Assembly (NCBI RefSeq): GCF_037203705.1
Contig: NZ_JBBCAT010000001.1
Location: 186,001-250,000 of the forward strand
DNA from: Prosthecomicrobium sp. N25
Lineage (GTDB): Bacteria; Pseudomonadota; Alphaproteobacteria; Rhizobiales; Ancalomicrobiaceae
Direction: 5' to 3'
DNA: 64,000 nucleotides
In this document: positions 16,750 to 26,566 of the stretch, piece by piece
Numbering within the stretch: the first letter of the stretch is position 1
Layout of the letters: the number at the start of each line of letters is the position of its first letter
Notes under the pieces: model-generated
What the model saw: the letters and a program-made list of their open reading frames with translations, nothing else
The model's database searches: none
What the model was told of the DNA's origin: nothing
Position numbers and translations under genes: made by a program

Positions 16750-17562
16750 TCACGCGTCGCCGATCTCGGCCAGGATGCCGAGCAGGAGGTCCCGGAAGCG
16801 GGCCGCACCCCGCGCCGCCTCGTCCTTGGTCTCCTGGTGGCTGAGGGGCCGGCCCGTCATGCCGGCGGCGAGGTTGGTGATCATCGACAGCGCCAGGACC
16901 CTGAGGCCGTGGTAGCGGGCGAGGATGACCTCCGGCACGGTCGACATGCCTACCGCGTCGGCGCCGAGGACGCGCGCCATGCGGATCTCCGCCGGCGTCT
17001 CGAAGGAGGGGCCCGAGAACCACATGTAGACGCCTTCCGGCAGCGCGATCCCGAGGTCCGCCGCCACGCCGCGCGCCACGGCGCGGAGCGCCGGGTCGTA
17101 GGCGTCCACCAGGTCGACGAAGCGCCCGTCGCCCTCCCGCCCGATCAGCGGGTTCATGCCCGACCCGTTGATGTGGTCGGCGATCAGCATCGGGCTCGCG
17201 GGCGGGACCTCCTCCCGCAGCGATCCGGCCGCGTTGGTGAGGACCAGGATTCCCGCGCCGAGGCCCTTCAGGGTCGCGATCGGCATCTCCATGGCGCGCG
17301 GGTCGCCGCGCTCGTAGGCATGCACGCGGCCGGCCATCACCGCCACCGGCGTGCCGGCCAGCCGGCCGAGCACCAGTTCGCCGCGATGGCCCGAGACGGC
17401 CGCCTGCGGGAAGCCGGGCAGGTCGGCATAGGGGATGCGCACGGCTTCGGCGACCTCGTCGGCGAGGCCGGAGAGGCCCGAGCCGAGCACGACGCCGACG
17501 CGCGGGGCCGGCGCGGCCGGCGCCCATTCGCGGATGACGGAGACGAGGTCCCGGACGCTCAT
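16750..17562 (-). CDS. punA: Purine nucleoside phosphorylase (family 2, trimeric type)
   Basis: 270 residues. It releases purine bases from (deoxy)inosine and guanosine with phosphate. The phosphate loop [48 protein letters not shown], the base-site [12 protein letters not shown] and the conserved [19 protein letters not shown] are all present. It is the first gene of the operon that continues with deoC, deoA and deoB, so the whole set degrades nucleosides to bases and glycolytic intermediates. It is divergent from dapD. No deoR-type regulator is in the window. Confidence 0.96.
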   Translation of the reverse strand: MSVRDLVSVIREWAPAAPAPRVGVVLGSGLSGLADEVAEAVRIPYADLPGFPQAAVSGHRGELVLGRLAGTPVAVMAGRVHAYERGDPRAMEMPIATLKGLGAGILVLTNAAGSLREEVPPASPMLIADHINGSGMNPLIGREGDGRFVDLVDAYDPALRAVARGVAADLGIALPEGVYMWFSGPSFETPAEIRMARVLGADAVGMSTVPEVILARYHGLRVLALSMITNLAAGMTGRPLSHQETKDEAARGAARFRDLLLGILAEIGDA

Positions 17563-17682
17563 GATGCTCCTTCGGGCGGTTCGGCGGCGATCTTAGCCGG
17601 TCCGGGGGGCACCGCGCCACAGGGGAGGGGCGGTCGCCGTCCGACCCGCCGTTCGTGCGGGCCGGCGCGGCTCCGCGCGCCG

Positions 17683-17710
17683 TTGACAGCGAGGCCGCGC
17701 CCGGTATGGT
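17683..17710 (+). promoter_or_regulatory. Sigma-70-type promoter of dapD
   Basis: A TTGACA box at 17683-17688 and TATGGT at 17705-17710, separated by 16 bases, end 35 bases before the dapD ATG. The -35 box is a perfect consensus match, which is rare in this GC-rich sequence. Housekeeping control of lysine biosynthesis is expected. Confidence 0.65.
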
Positions 17711-17745
17711 CCCGCGCGCCTCTCGTCAGCTTCCGGAGCCCGTCC

Positions 17746-18600
<855 letters not shown>

Positions 18601-18674
18601 CGCGCCGTTAAATCCACGGTAGGCGCTCCCCGGCGAGGCTCTTCGCGTCGCGCGACGGGCCCGGGAGCGCCGCC

Positions 18675-19196
18675 ATGAACGTCTTCGACTACCTGTTCTC
18701 CTATGACGGCCGCATCGGCCGGCTGTCCTTCCTGGGCGGCACGATCGTGCTCGCGGCCGTGCAGGGCCTGATCACGGCCGCCGTCGATCCGGTGCTGGAG
18801 AGCGGCAGCGCGATCGGGATCGGCGGGCTGGTGGTCGGGGCGATCCTGGCCTTCTGGGCCAACCTCTGCCTCCAGGTGAAGCGCCTGCACGACCGCGACC
18901 AGTCCGGCTGGCGGCTGGTCGTCTCGGTCATCCCCCTGATCGGCTGGATCTATCTCCTCGTCGTCCTCTTCCTCCTCCGCGGCAGCGACGGCGCCAACCG
19001 CTACGGCGAGCCGGAGTCCGGCGGCCTCTTCGCGGGCGGTTTCGCGGCCGATCCGGGCGGCGAGGAGGCCTGGTCGAGCCGACTGGCGGAGCGCGTCGCG
19101 CCTCCCGCCGAGCCCGCCCCCACGGTGCTGCGCAAGCCGGCCGTCGACCGCCGGCCGTCCGGCCCGCGCGGGTTCGGGCGACGCGGCCAGGCCTGA
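18675..19196 (+). CDS. DUF805 family inner-membrane protein
   Basis: 173 residues. The DUF805 core covers about 1-115: YLFSYDGRIGRLSFLGG at the start, hydrophobic helices at about 23-40, 47-65 and 85-102, and the hallmark QVKRLHDRDQSGWR between them. DUF805 proteins are small membrane proteins of unknown role. The C-terminal 60 residues are Pro/Arg/Gly-rich and probably disordered in the cytoplasm. It lies 74 bases after dapD in the same direction. Confidence 0.88.
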   Translation: MNVFDYLFSYDGRIGRLSFLGGTIVLAAVQGLITAAVDPVLESGSAIGIGGLVVGAILAFWANLCLQVKRLHDRDQSGWRLVVSVIPLIGWIYLLVVLFLLRGSDGANRYGEPESGGLFAGGFAADPGGEEAWSSRLAERVAPPAEPAPTVLRKPAVDRRPSGPRGFGRRGQA

Positions 19197-19276
19197 CGTC
19201 CCCCGCCCGTTGACCCGGCCTCGACCCTGCGGCACCCTGCCGCTCCGCCCGCGCTCTTCACCCCCGTGACCTGACC

Positions 19277-20074
19277 ATGGCCGCCGAAACCCTCGATCCC
19301 GCGGCGCTGATCCGCACCGCCGAGCAACTCCGCGCCCGCATCGAGGCGCGCTTTCCCGGCGCGAGCCTTGCGGGAATCGCCGGCGAGGTCGTCGCCCTGA
19401 TCCGGGAGACCGCCGAAAAGGCCGAACGCCTCGCCCGCCCGGACTGGGTGATCCGCCTTCTCGTCGCCGCGGTCCTGCTCGGCGGCGGCGCGCTCGCGGT
19501 GGCGGCCGCGCGGAGCGTCGACTACCAGGCCGAGACCAGCAACCTCTTCGCCCTGGTCCAGAGCATCGAGGCCATCTTCAACATCGTCATCCTCGGGGGC
19601 GCAGCCGTCGCCTCGCTGGTCACCGTGGAGGCCCGGCTGCGGCGCGGGCGCGTGCTGGCGGCCCTGCATCCCTTCCGGGCGGTCGTGCACGTCATCGACA
19701 TGCACCAGCTCACGAAGGATCCCGCCATGGTCGGCGACGACGGGCACCGTACGCCGGTCTCCCCGAAGCGCGACATGTCGGCCTTCGAACTGTCGCGCTA
19801 CCTCGACTACTGCTCCGAGCTCCTGTCGCTGACCGCCAAGGCCGCCGCCCTCTATGCGCTCGCGAGCCGCGACCCGGTGATCGCCACCAGCGTCGCCGAG
19901 GTCGAGCGCCTGACCGCCAACCTCAGCCAGAAGATCTGGCAGAAGATCATGATCGTGGAGGCCCGCCGGTCCGACACCGCGCTGGCCCAGGCCCTGGCGG
20001 CGGGCGGCCCGGCGCCGCTCCGCCCCGTGCCGCCCGCGCCCGCCGCACCCCCGACGAGCGTCGCCGTCGATTGA
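19277..20074 (+). CDS. Membrane protein of unknown function with two transmembrane segments
   Basis: 265 residues. I do not recognise the family. An N-terminal amphipathic segment (residues 1-52, RTAEQLRARIEARFPG, IRETAEKAERLARP) is followed by membrane helices at about 56-75 (VIRLLVAAVLLGGGALAVAA) and 95-116 (IFNIVILGGAAVASLVTV). A well-conserved-looking block, LHPFRAVVHVIDMHQLTKDP, follows, then a helical region and a Pro/Ala-rich tail. It lies 32 bases before dapE, so it probably shares a transcript with it. No catalytic motif is evident. Confidence 0.8.
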   Translation: MAAETLDPAALIRTAEQLRARIEARFPGASLAGIAGEVVALIRETAEKAERLARPDWVIRLLVAAVLLGGGALAVAAARSVDYQAETSNLFALVQSIEAIFNIVILGGAAVASLVTVEARLRRGRVLAALHPFRAVVHVIDMHQLTKDPAMVGDDGHRTPVSPKRDMSAFELSRYLDYCSELLSLTAKAAALYALASRDPVIATSVAEVERLTANLSQKIWQKIMIVEARRSDTALAQALAAGGPAPLRPVPPAPAAPPTSVAVD

Positions 20075-20106
20075 CGTGGCCTCGGCCGGGACGCTAAACC
20101 CCGCTG

Positions 20107-21291
20107 ATGGCCCGCTCCTCCGCTCCCGCAGACCCCGTCGCGATCGCCCGCGATCTCATCGCCTGCCCGTCCGTGACCCCGGATGCCGAGGGCGCGATCG
20201 ACCGGCTGGCGGCGATCCTGGACGGCGCGGGCTTCGCGGCCGAGAAGATCGTCTTCTCGGAGCCCGGCACGCCCGATGTCGTCAACCTCTATGCCCGCAT
20301 CGGCCAGGGTGCCCCGCACCTCACCTTCGCGGGTCATGTCGACGTGGTCCCTCCCGGCGATCCGGCGCGGTGGCGCCACCCACCCTTCGCCGCCGCGATC
20401 GAGGACGGGGAGCTTTACGGCCGCGGCGCCGTCGACATGAAGGGCGGCATCGCGGCCTTTACGGCCGCGGCCCTCGACCACCTGGCCGAGGGCGGCAACC
20501 GCGGCACGATCTCGTTCCTGATCACCGGGGACGAGGAGGGCCCGTCGATCAACGGCACCGTCAAGCTGCTGCGGTGGGCGCACGACCGCGGGGAGCGCTT
20601 CGACGCCTGCATCGTCGGCGAGCCGACCAATCCGGAGAGGCTCGGCGACGCGATCAAGGTCGGCCGCCGCGGCAGCCTGTCGGGCACCGTCACGGTGACC
20701 GGGCGGCAGGGCCACGTCGCCTATCCGCACCTCGCCGAGAACCCCGTCCCGGGGCTGGTCCGGCTGATCAGCCGCATCCTGGCCGAGCCGCTCGACGCCG
20801 GCAACGCGCGCTTCCAGCCGTCCAATCTCGAATTCGTCTCCGTCGACGTCGGCAACCCGGCCTGGAACGTCATCCCGGCCGAAGCGCGGGCGCGCTTCAA
20901 CATCCGCTTCAACGACGGCTGGACGCGCGCGTCCCTGGAGGACTGGCTGCGCAGCCGGCTCGCCGAGGCCGCCGCCGGCGCGGTCTCCTGGCGGCTCGAC
21001 CTGGAATCCCCGTCGAGCGATTCCTTCCTGACCGTCGACGAGGCCCTCGTCGGCACCCTCTCGGGGGCCATCGAGGCCGTCACGGGGCGCTGTCCGGAGC
21101 TCTCGACGAGCGGCGGCACCTCCGACGCGCGCTTCGTCAAGGACTATTGCCCGGTCGTCGAGTTCGGGCTGGTCGGCAGGACCATGCACCAGGTGGACGA
21201 GCGGGTGCCCCTGGAGGATCTCCGGACCCTGACGGCGATCTACCGGCGTTTCCTGGACGACTTCTTCGCCGGCGGGCGGCCCGCCGGATGA
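20107..21291 (+). CDS. dapE: Succinyl-diaminopimelate desuccinylase
   Basis: 394 residues. This M20 zinc peptidase-fold enzyme removes succinate from N-succinyl-L,L-diaminopimelate in lysine and cell-wall precursor synthesis. The metal-binding motifs are [52 protein letters not shown] and the C-terminal [12 protein letters not shown]; the DapE-specific [13 protein letters not shown] is also present. It pairs with dapD upstream. The stop overlaps the next ATG (ATGA). Confidence 0.97.
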   Translation: MARSSAPADPVAIARDLIACPSVTPDAEGAIDRLAAILDGAGFAAEKIVFSEPGTPDVVNLYARIGQGAPHLTFAGHVDVVPPGDPARWRHPPFAAAIEDGELYGRGAVDMKGGIAAFTAAALDHLAEGGNRGTISFLITGDEEGPSINGTVKLLRWAHDRGERFDACIVGEPTNPERLGDAIKVGRRGSLSGTVTVTGRQGHVAYPHLAENPVPGLVRLISRILAEPLDAGNARFQPSNLEFVSVDVGNPAWNVIPAEARARFNIRFNDGWTRASLEDWLRSRLAEAAAGAVSWRLDLESPSSDSFLTVDEALVGTLSGAIEAVTGRCPELSTSGGTSDARFVKDYCPVVEFGLVGRTMHQVDERVPLEDLRTLTAIYRRFLDDFFAGGRPAG

Positions 21292-21881
21292 TCAGCCTCG
21301 GCGAAATGCGCAACGGCTTCGCCGGCAGCTGGCGCATCCTCAAGGGCGACCCCCAGGGGATGCGCTACTTCGACGTCTCGGTGGACGGCTTCTGGCGCTC
21401 CTTCGGGCTGATCGTGCCGCTGCTCCTGCCCGTCCTGGTCGGCGTGGCGGCCGAACGCGCCCTGATCCTGTCCCGCACCGGCATGGACGCGCGCGATTTC
21501 CCCAATCTGCTCTTCATCCTGATGCAGATCCTGTCCTACGCGGGCGCCTGGTTCGGCTTCCCGCTGCTGCTCGCCGCGGTGGCCGGGCCGCTGGGCCTGG
21601 CGACCCGCTACTCGCCGCTCGTTGTGGTGCGCAACTGGTCGAGCCTGCTCGGCATGGTGCCCTTCTTCGTCTCGACGCTCCTCTACGCCGTCGGGCTCGT
21701 CTCCACCCAGGCGCTCGCCTTCCTGACGCTCGTCTCCCTGATCTTCAATCTCTACCTCGGCTATCAGGTGACCCGCATCGCCGCGCTGGTCCCGCCCGCC
21801 ACCGCGGTCGGCATCGTGTTTATGGACCTCGTCTTCACGCTCCTGGTCGCCAACCTGTGCGACCGGCTGGTCGGCGTGTGA
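21288..21881 (+). CDS. Multi-pass membrane protein of unknown function, coupled to dapE
   Basis: 197 residues. The N-terminus ([36 protein letters not shown]) is followed by four or five hydrophobic segments at about 38-58, 75-100, 118-140, 143-160 and 170-190. Proteins of this kind are found directly after dapE in related genomes, but no function is known to me. A four-base overlap with dapE implies coupled translation. Confidence 0.8.
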   Translation: MISLGEMRNGFAGSWRILKGDPQGMRYFDVSVDGFWRSFGLIVPLLLPVLVGVAAERALILSRTGMDARDFPNLLFILMQILSYAGAWFGFPLLLAAVAGPLGLATRYSPLVVVRNWSSLLGMVPFFVSTLLYAVGLVSTQALAFLTLVSLIFNLYLGYQVTRIAALVPPATAVGIVFMDLVFTLLVANLCDRLVGV

Positions 21882-21886
21882 CCGGC

Positions 21887-22459
21887 TCACTCGATCCGGA
21901 AGGGCAGCCGCGCGCTGGCGGTCTTGCCGGTCGAGACGTCGCGCAACTCGGCGACGAGCACGTAGTCGCCCGCCTGCAGCCCCTCCGGCGTGTAGGCGAA
22001 GTGCAGCATGAACTCCCGGTTCCGCCGCCGCGAGGTCAGCGACAGCGGCCCGGAGCGGGGCGGGATGATCTCCGCGCCGGCCGGGCTCGCCACCGACAGG
22101 CGGACCTCGAAGGCGATCCGGTTCAGATCGCCGTCCCGCCCGTAGCCGTACCCGAAGGGCTCGCCGTAGACGAGCAGGGTCTCGCCCGCCTTGAACACGT
22201 TCGAGGCGCGGGGCTGATAGACGCCGTAGCCCTGCGGCTCGCCGGCGACGAACAGCGTCTCGCGGATCTCGAGCGGCGCCACCGCCCAGACCGCGTCGGC
22301 CGCCCGGACCAGGATCTCCCAGGCGGAGCGGTTCTTCCCCGCCTCCGCGAGCCGCTCGGCCTCCGCCCCCGCCTCGGCGGTCGGCCCGGCGAGGGCCGGG
22401 CCTGCGGCGAGACCGGCGAGGATGGCGAGCGGGGCGGCGGACGAGCGGAGGCGGCGCAT
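21887..22459 (-). CDS. Exported protein of unknown function
   Basis: 190 residues. A signal peptide spans about 1-25 (APLAILAGLAAGPALAG). The mature part has a short helical region and then beta-rich sequence (GEPQGYGVYQPRASNVFKAG, then YGEPFGYGYGRDGDL, and GLQAGDYVLVAELRDVSTGK at the end), suggesting an immunoglobulin-like or carbohydrate-binding-like fold in the periplasm. AGGAG stands nine bases before the ATG. It is divergent from the glycosylase gene and converges on the dapE-coupled gene. No family name is certain. Confidence 0.8.
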   Translation of the reverse strand: MRRLRSSAAPLAILAGLAAGPALAGPTAEAGAEAERLAEAGKNRSAWEILVRAADAVWAVAPLEIRETLFVAGEPQGYGVYQPRASNVFKAGETLLVYGEPFGYGYGRDGDLNRIAFEVRLSVASPAGAEIIPPRSGPLSLTSRRRNREFMLHFAYTPEGLQAGDYVLVAELRDVSTGKTASARLPFRIE

Positions 22460-22479
22460 GATTCGGGAGCTCCTGGACC

Positions 22480-23112
22480 GTGAGCGAGGATAGGCCTCCG
22501 CCCGCCCCCGTCCAATCCGGCCCGCCGCCTGCCGGCTTCTTCGAGGCCGGCGCGGTCGCGGTGGCGCGCGCCCTGATCGGCGCCGTGCTGACCGTCGACG
22601 GTGTCGGCGGCGTGGTGGTCGAGACCGAGGCCTACGAAGCCGACGACCCCGCCTCGCACAGCTTCCCCGGCCCGACACCCCGCAACGCCGCCATGTTCGG
22701 CCCGCCCGGCTGCGCCTACGTGTACCGCTCCTACGGCATCCACTGGTGCCTCAACGTGGTCACCGGCCCGTCCGGCCACGGCGCCGCGGTCCTGATCCGG
22801 GCGATCGAGCCGACCCTCGGCCTCGACGCCATGCGGGCCCGGCGCGGCATCGGCGACCCGCGGCGGCTCTGCGCCGGCCCCGGTCGGCTCTGCCAGGCCC
22901 TCGGCATCACCCTGGCGCAAAACGGGCTGCCCCTCGACCGCCCTCCCTTCGCGCTCGACCTGCGTCCCGCCGGCGCCCCGGTCCTGGCCGGCCCCCGGAT
23001 CGGCATCAGCAAGGCCGCCGAGCGGCCCTGGCGCTTCGGCCTCGCCGGCTCGCCCTACCTGAGCCGCCCCCTGCGGCCGGCCGCTCCCGCCTCCGTCGTC
23101 GGCCCGAATTGA
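22480..23112 (+). CDS. 3-Methyladenine DNA glycosylase, AAG/MPG family
   Basis: 210 residues from GTG 22480. It excises alkylated purines in base-excision repair. The AAG fold is shown by ETEAYEADDPASHSFPGPTP with the catalytic Glu, RNAAMFGPPGCAYVYRSYG with the intercalating Tyr region, HWCLNVVTGP, and CAGPGRLCQALGI. It is the mammalian-type AAG family, distinct from AlkA or TagI. It stands alone between the divergent exported protein and the ABC exporter genes. Confidence 0.93.
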   Translation: MSEDRPPPAPVQSGPPPAGFFEAGAVAVARALIGAVLTVDGVGGVVVETEAYEADDPASHSFPGPTPRNAAMFGPPGCAYVYRSYGIHWCLNVVTGPSGHGAAVLIRAIEPTLGLDAMRARRGIGDPRRLCAGPGRLCQALGITLAQNGLPLDRPPFALDLRPAGAPVLAGPRIGISKAAERPWRFGLAGSPYLSRPLRPAAPASVVGPN

Positions 23113-23163
23113 CGCGGGGCGGGCCGGCCGCCACCCTGCCGGCGTCGCCGCGCCGAGGTTTTC

Positions 23164-24180
23164 ATGCGTGTTGTCCGCTGGCTCCTGATCGTCCTCCTCC
23201 TGGCCGGCGCCGCCGCGGGAGCCTGGATCTGGCACGACCGGCCGATCGCGGTCACCACAGTGGCGGTCCGCAAGGGGACGGCGGCCGAGGTCGTCTACGC
23301 GACGGGGGTCGTCGAGCCGCAGCGCTGGGCGAAGGTCCAGCCGGTCGTGCGCGGCCGGATCGTCGATCTCTGCCGCCATTGCGAGGGCGATACCGTCAAG
23401 GCCGGCGAGGTGATCGGCCGTCTCGACGACGGCGTGGCGCGGGCGAGCCTGAAGGAGCTGCAGGCCCGCGAGCAGTTCGCCCGCGGCGAGCTCGACCGAA
23501 GCGTCGAGCTCCTGGCCCGCAAGGTCGTCAGCCAGCAGGCCTACGACCGGGCCTCCAGTGAGCTCTCCGCCATCCAGGCCGCGATCGCGGCCCAGACCGC
23601 CCGGCTCGACGACTTCATCCTGCGCGCGCCCATGGACGGCACGATTCTGAGGCGCGACGGCGAGATCGGCGAGGTGGCGGACACCGGCACGGTGCTCTTC
23701 TGGATCGGCCTGGAGAAGCCACTGGAGGTGGTCGCGGAGGTGAATGAGGAGGACATCCCCCGGGTCGAGGCCGGCATGACGGCTCTGCTGCGCTCCGACG
23801 CCTTCCCGGGGCGCGGCATCGAGGGCACCGTGGCGCGGATCACCCCGAAGGGCGACCCGGTCGCCAAGACCTACAGAGTGCGCATCGGCCTGCCGGACGA
23901 CACGCCGCTCAGGATCGGCATGACGGTCGACGTCAACGTGGTGGTCCGGCGCGTGGCCGACGCGGTGGTTCTGCCCCGCATCGCCCTCGACGGCGACCGC
24001 GTGTTCCTGGTCGGCGCCGACGGGCGGGCGGTGCTGCGGCCCGTGAAGGTCGGCATCCGCAGCGCGTCCGAGGTCGAGATCCTCGAAGGCGTCGGGCCCG
24101 GCGAGCGCGTCGTGGCGCCGGTGCCGGCCGGGCTCGCGGCCGGGCGGCGGGTCACCGCCGATGGGGGAGGCGGATCGTGA
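23164..24180 (+). CDS. Periplasmic adaptor (membrane-fusion) protein, HlyD/MacA family
   Basis: 338 residues. An N-terminal membrane anchor at about 4-24 is followed by the lipoyl half-motif around EPQRWAKVQPVVRGRIVDLC, a short coiled coil at about 100-150 (KELQAREQFARGELDRSVEL), the second lipoyl half (FILRAPMDGTILRRDGEIGE) and a beta-barrel domain. It links an inner-membrane ABC transporter to the outside. It is first in a three-gene operon (adaptor, permease, ATPase) with GTGA overlaps at both joints. The substrate is unknown; an outer-membrane TolC is not encoded here. Confidence 0.92.
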   Translation: MRVVRWLLIVLLLAGAAAGAWIWHDRPIAVTTVAVRKGTAAEVVYATGVVEPQRWAKVQPVVRGRIVDLCRHCEGDTVKAGEVIGRLDDGVARASLKELQAREQFARGELDRSVELLARKVVSQQAYDRASSELSAIQAAIAAQTARLDDFILRAPMDGTILRRDGEIGEVADTGTVLFWIGLEKPLEVVAEVNEEDIPRVEAGMTALLRSDAFPGRGIEGTVARITPKGDPVAKTYRVRIGLPDDTPLRIGMTVDVNVVVRRVADAVVLPRIALDGDRVFLVGADGRAVLRPVKVGIRSASEVEILEGVGPGERVVAPVPAGLAAGRRVTADGGGGS

Positions 24181-25418
24181 GGCTCCTGCTCGACATCGCC
24201 TATACGCACGTGGCCGGCCGCCTGCGGCAGACCCTCGTGTCGATCGCCGGGGTGGCCCTCGGGGTCGGCTTCTCGATCGCCATGGCGGCGCTCATGCAGG
24301 GCTCGCAGGAGGACTTCGTCACCCAGCTCATCGACGCGATGCCGCATGTCAGCGTCTCCGACGAGAGCCGCGAGCCGCCGCGCCAGCCGGCCGAAGACCG
24401 CTTCGACGTGGTCGAGATCCAGGGCCTCCGGCCCGAGGACGACCGGCGCGGCATCCGCAACCCGACGCTCGTCATGGCGGTGCTGAAGGCCCTCGTGCCC
24501 GGTCGGCTCGCCCCCGCGCTGACCGGCCAGGCCGTCGTCCGCTACGGCGGCGGCGATGTCGGGCTGGCGCTCTCTGGCGTCGATCCTTCCGCCGAGCCGC
24601 GCGTCTCCAAGATTGCCGAGGACATGCGCGAGGGCTCGCTGGAGGCGCTGCAGGCGGACCAGAACGGCATCCTGGTCGGCGACGGCGTCGCCAAAAAGCT
24701 CGGCGCCGGCCTCGGCGACCAGATCGCCGTGACCTCCAGCCGCGGCCTCCTGAAGCGCTTCAAGATCGTCGGCCTGTTCCATACCGGTGTCACCAGCCAG
24801 GACGACGCCTCCGGATTCGTGAACCTGAAGGCCGCCCAGATCCTGTTCGAGCGGCCGAACGTCATCAACCAGATCAGGATCCGCCTCGACGACGTCGACC
24901 AGGCCCGGGCCGTCGCGGCGCGGGTCGAGCGGGAGACCGGCTACAAGGCGGTCGCCTGGGAGGAGGCGCACGAGGGCCTTCTGGAGGCCTTCCGGGTCCG
25001 CAACGTCATCATGTTCACGGTCGTCGGCGCGATCCTGCTGGTCGCCGGCTTCGGCATCTACAACATCGTCTCCACCATCGTGCACGAGAAGGCGCGCGAC
25101 ATCGCGATCCTGAAGTCGCTCGGCTTCGCCGAGTCGGACATGCGGCGTATCTTCCTGCTGGAGGGCCTGATGATCGGGGTCGTCGGGTCCGTCGCCGGCT
25201 GGCTGCTCGGCTTCGGGCTGACCGAGCTGCTCGGCACGATCAAGTTCGAGTTCAAGGCCGGCGTCACGGAGGTCACCCACCTGCCCGTGGCCCGCGATCT
25301 CCGCCACTACCTCGTCGCGGCCGCCTTCGCGCTCGCCTCGGCGGGCGTCGCCGGCTACCTGCCGGCCCGCAAGGCCGCCAAGGTGAAGCCGGTCGACATC
25401 ATCCGGGGGGCGACGTGA
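24177..25418 (+). CDS. ABC transporter permease, FtsX/MacB family
   Basis: 413 residues from GTG 24177. Four membrane segments: about 15-40 (TLVSIAGVALGVGFSIAMAA), then three near the C-terminus (IMFTVVGAILLVAGFGIYNI, LEGLMIGVVGSVAGWLLGFG and AAAFALASAGVAGYL), enclosing a large periplasmic domain. This is the MacB/LolE/DevC layout. The motif [20 protein letters not shown] is the FtsX-family coupling loop. It exports or extracts a hydrophobic or peptide substrate with the adjacent adaptor and ATPase. Confidence 0.93.
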   Translation: MRLLLDIAYTHVAGRLRQTLVSIAGVALGVGFSIAMAALMQGSQEDFVTQLIDAMPHVSVSDESREPPRQPAEDRFDVVEIQGLRPEDDRRGIRNPTLVMAVLKALVPGRLAPALTGQAVVRYGGGDVGLALSGVDPSAEPRVSKIAEDMREGSLEALQADQNGILVGDGVAKKLGAGLGDQIAVTSSRGLLKRFKIVGLFHTGVTSQDDASGFVNLKAAQILFERPNVINQIRIRLDDVDQARAVAARVERETGYKAVAWEEAHEGLLEAFRVRNVIMFTVVGAILLVAGFGIYNIVSTIVHEKARDIAILKSLGFAESDMRRIFLLEGLMIGVVGSVAGWLLGFGLTELLGTIKFEFKAGVTEVTHLPVARDLRHYLVAAAFALASAGVAGYLPARKAAKVKPVDIIRGAT

Positions 25419-26146
25419 GCGCGGACGCCGGGCCGGCGCTGATCGAGGCGCGGCGGGTGACCCGCATCCTGCCGGGCGTTGTGCCGACCACGCTCGTGCG
25501 CGACATCGACCTGGCGATCGGGGAGGGCGAGTTCGTCGCCGTCACCGGGCCGTCCGGATCGGGGAAATCGTCGTTGCTCTACCTGCTCGGCCTGCTCGAC
25601 CTGCCGACCGAGGGCGACGTCCTGATCCGCGGCCGGTCGACCCTCCTCATGGACGAGGCGGAGCGGGCCGCCACGCGGCTGTCCACCCTCGGCTTCGTGT
25701 TCCAGTTCCACTTCCTGTTGCCGGAGTTCACCGCGCTCGGCAACGTCATGATCCCCATGCGCAAGCTCGCGCGCCTCTCGGACCGCGCAATGCGCGAGCG
25801 CGCCGCCGAACTCCTCGAATCCCTCGGCCTCGCCGGGCAGCTCGGCAAACTGCCGGACCAGCTCTCCGGCGGTCAGCGGCAGCGGGTCGCGATCGCGCGG
25901 GCACTCGCCAACGATCCGCCGGTGGTGCTCGCCGACGAGCCGACCGGCAGCCTCGACACCAGGTCCTCCGCCCAGGTGCGCGAGATCCTGGCGCGTCTGG
26001 TCGCCGACCAGGGCCGCACCGTCGTGGCCGTGACGCATGACCTGACTTTCGCGGAGGCCATGCGCCGGCGCATCCACCTCGTCGATGGCCGGATCGTCTC
26101 CGACGAGCGCCGGGCCGCGGGCGCGCCCGTCAGCGTGACGAGCTGA
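25415..26146 (+). CDS. ABC transporter ATP-binding protein, LolD/MacB type
   Basis: 243 residues from GTG 25415. Walker A is GPSGSGKSSL at about 43-52, the Q-loop is in FVFQFHFLLPEFTALGNV, the signature is [15 protein letters not shown], and Walker B is VVLADEPTGSLD, with HDLTFAE containing the switch His. It powers the FtsX-family permease encoded just before it. It converges on copZ with an 18-base gap. Confidence 0.94.
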   Translation: MSADAGPALIEARRVTRILPGVVPTTLVRDIDLAIGEGEFVAVTGPSGSGKSSLLYLLGLLDLPTEGDVLIRGRSTLLMDEAERAATRLSTLGFVFQFHFLLPEFTALGNVMIPMRKLARLSDRAMRERAAELLESLGLAGQLGKLPDQLSGGQRQRVAIARALANDPPVVLADEPTGSLDTRSSAQVREILARLVADQGRTVVAVTHDLTFAEAMRRRIHLVDGRIVSDERRAAGAPVSVTS

Positions 26147-26164
26147 GCGCCCGCGCCGGCCGGC

Positions 26165-26365
26165 TCACGCCGCCGCCGCCACGTCGTAGCCGGCGGCCTC
26201 GACCGCCGACACGACCGCGTCGCGGCCGAGCTTCGTGTCGACCTCGACCTTGCCGGTCTCCAGGTCGACCGAGACGGCCGCGGCCGGGTCGGCCGCCCCG
26301 ATGGCGTTCTTGACGCTCTTGACGCAGCCCATGCAGGTCATGCCTTCCACCTTCAGCGTAATCAT
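26165..26365 (-). CDS. copZ: Copper chaperone, heavy-metal-associated domain
   Basis: 66 residues, a single HMA domain. The metal motif is MTCMGC (Cys11, Cys14) in the first loop, and KLGRDAVVSAVEAAGYDV is the usual C-terminal helix-strand. It binds Cu(I) and hands it to a P-type ATPase. No copA or cueR lies in this window, so it is an orphan here. A CueR-type promoter sits immediately upstream, which supports copper-induced expression. Confidence 0.93.
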   Translation of the reverse strand: MITLKVEGMTCMGCVKSVKNAIGAADPAAAVSVDLETGKVEVDTKLGRDAVVSAVEAAGYDVAAAA

Positions 26366-26398
26366 GTGCGGATCTCCGGTTCGCAGTCCCTGCCGGAC

Positions 26399-26429
26399 GA
26401 TATGGACCTTCCCCTCGGGGCAAGGTCAA
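26399..26429 (-). promoter_or_regulatory. CueR/MerR-family copper-responsive promoter of copZ
   Basis: On the minus strand: a -35 box TTGACC (26429-26424), then a 19-base spacer filled by the dyad ACCTTGCCCC/GGGGAAGGT, then a CATATC -10 (26404-26399). Overlong 19-20-base spacing with an ACCTT...AAGGT dyad is the signature of MerR-family metal promoters; this version matches CueR-controlled copA/copZ promoters. It ends 33 bases before the copZ ATG. The regulator itself must be encoded elsewhere. Confidence 0.8.
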
Positions 26430-26566
26430 TGGGTCGCCGCCCCGGAAAATCACGGACCCGGTCGGGCCCGCGAAGGGCACCGGCCGGATGGCGCGGCGGG
26501 CCCAGATCGCGCATAGTCGGCGAGGTGATTCTCGAGGAGCCTGGCCAAAGGACCGCGCACCCACCG

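Noticed and set aside
13374-16808. An apparent 1144-residue minus-strand protein
   Set aside because: Only its last 404 residues (DeoB) are protein-like; the rest is an Arg/Gly/Pro-rich shadow of deoA and deoC in another frame.
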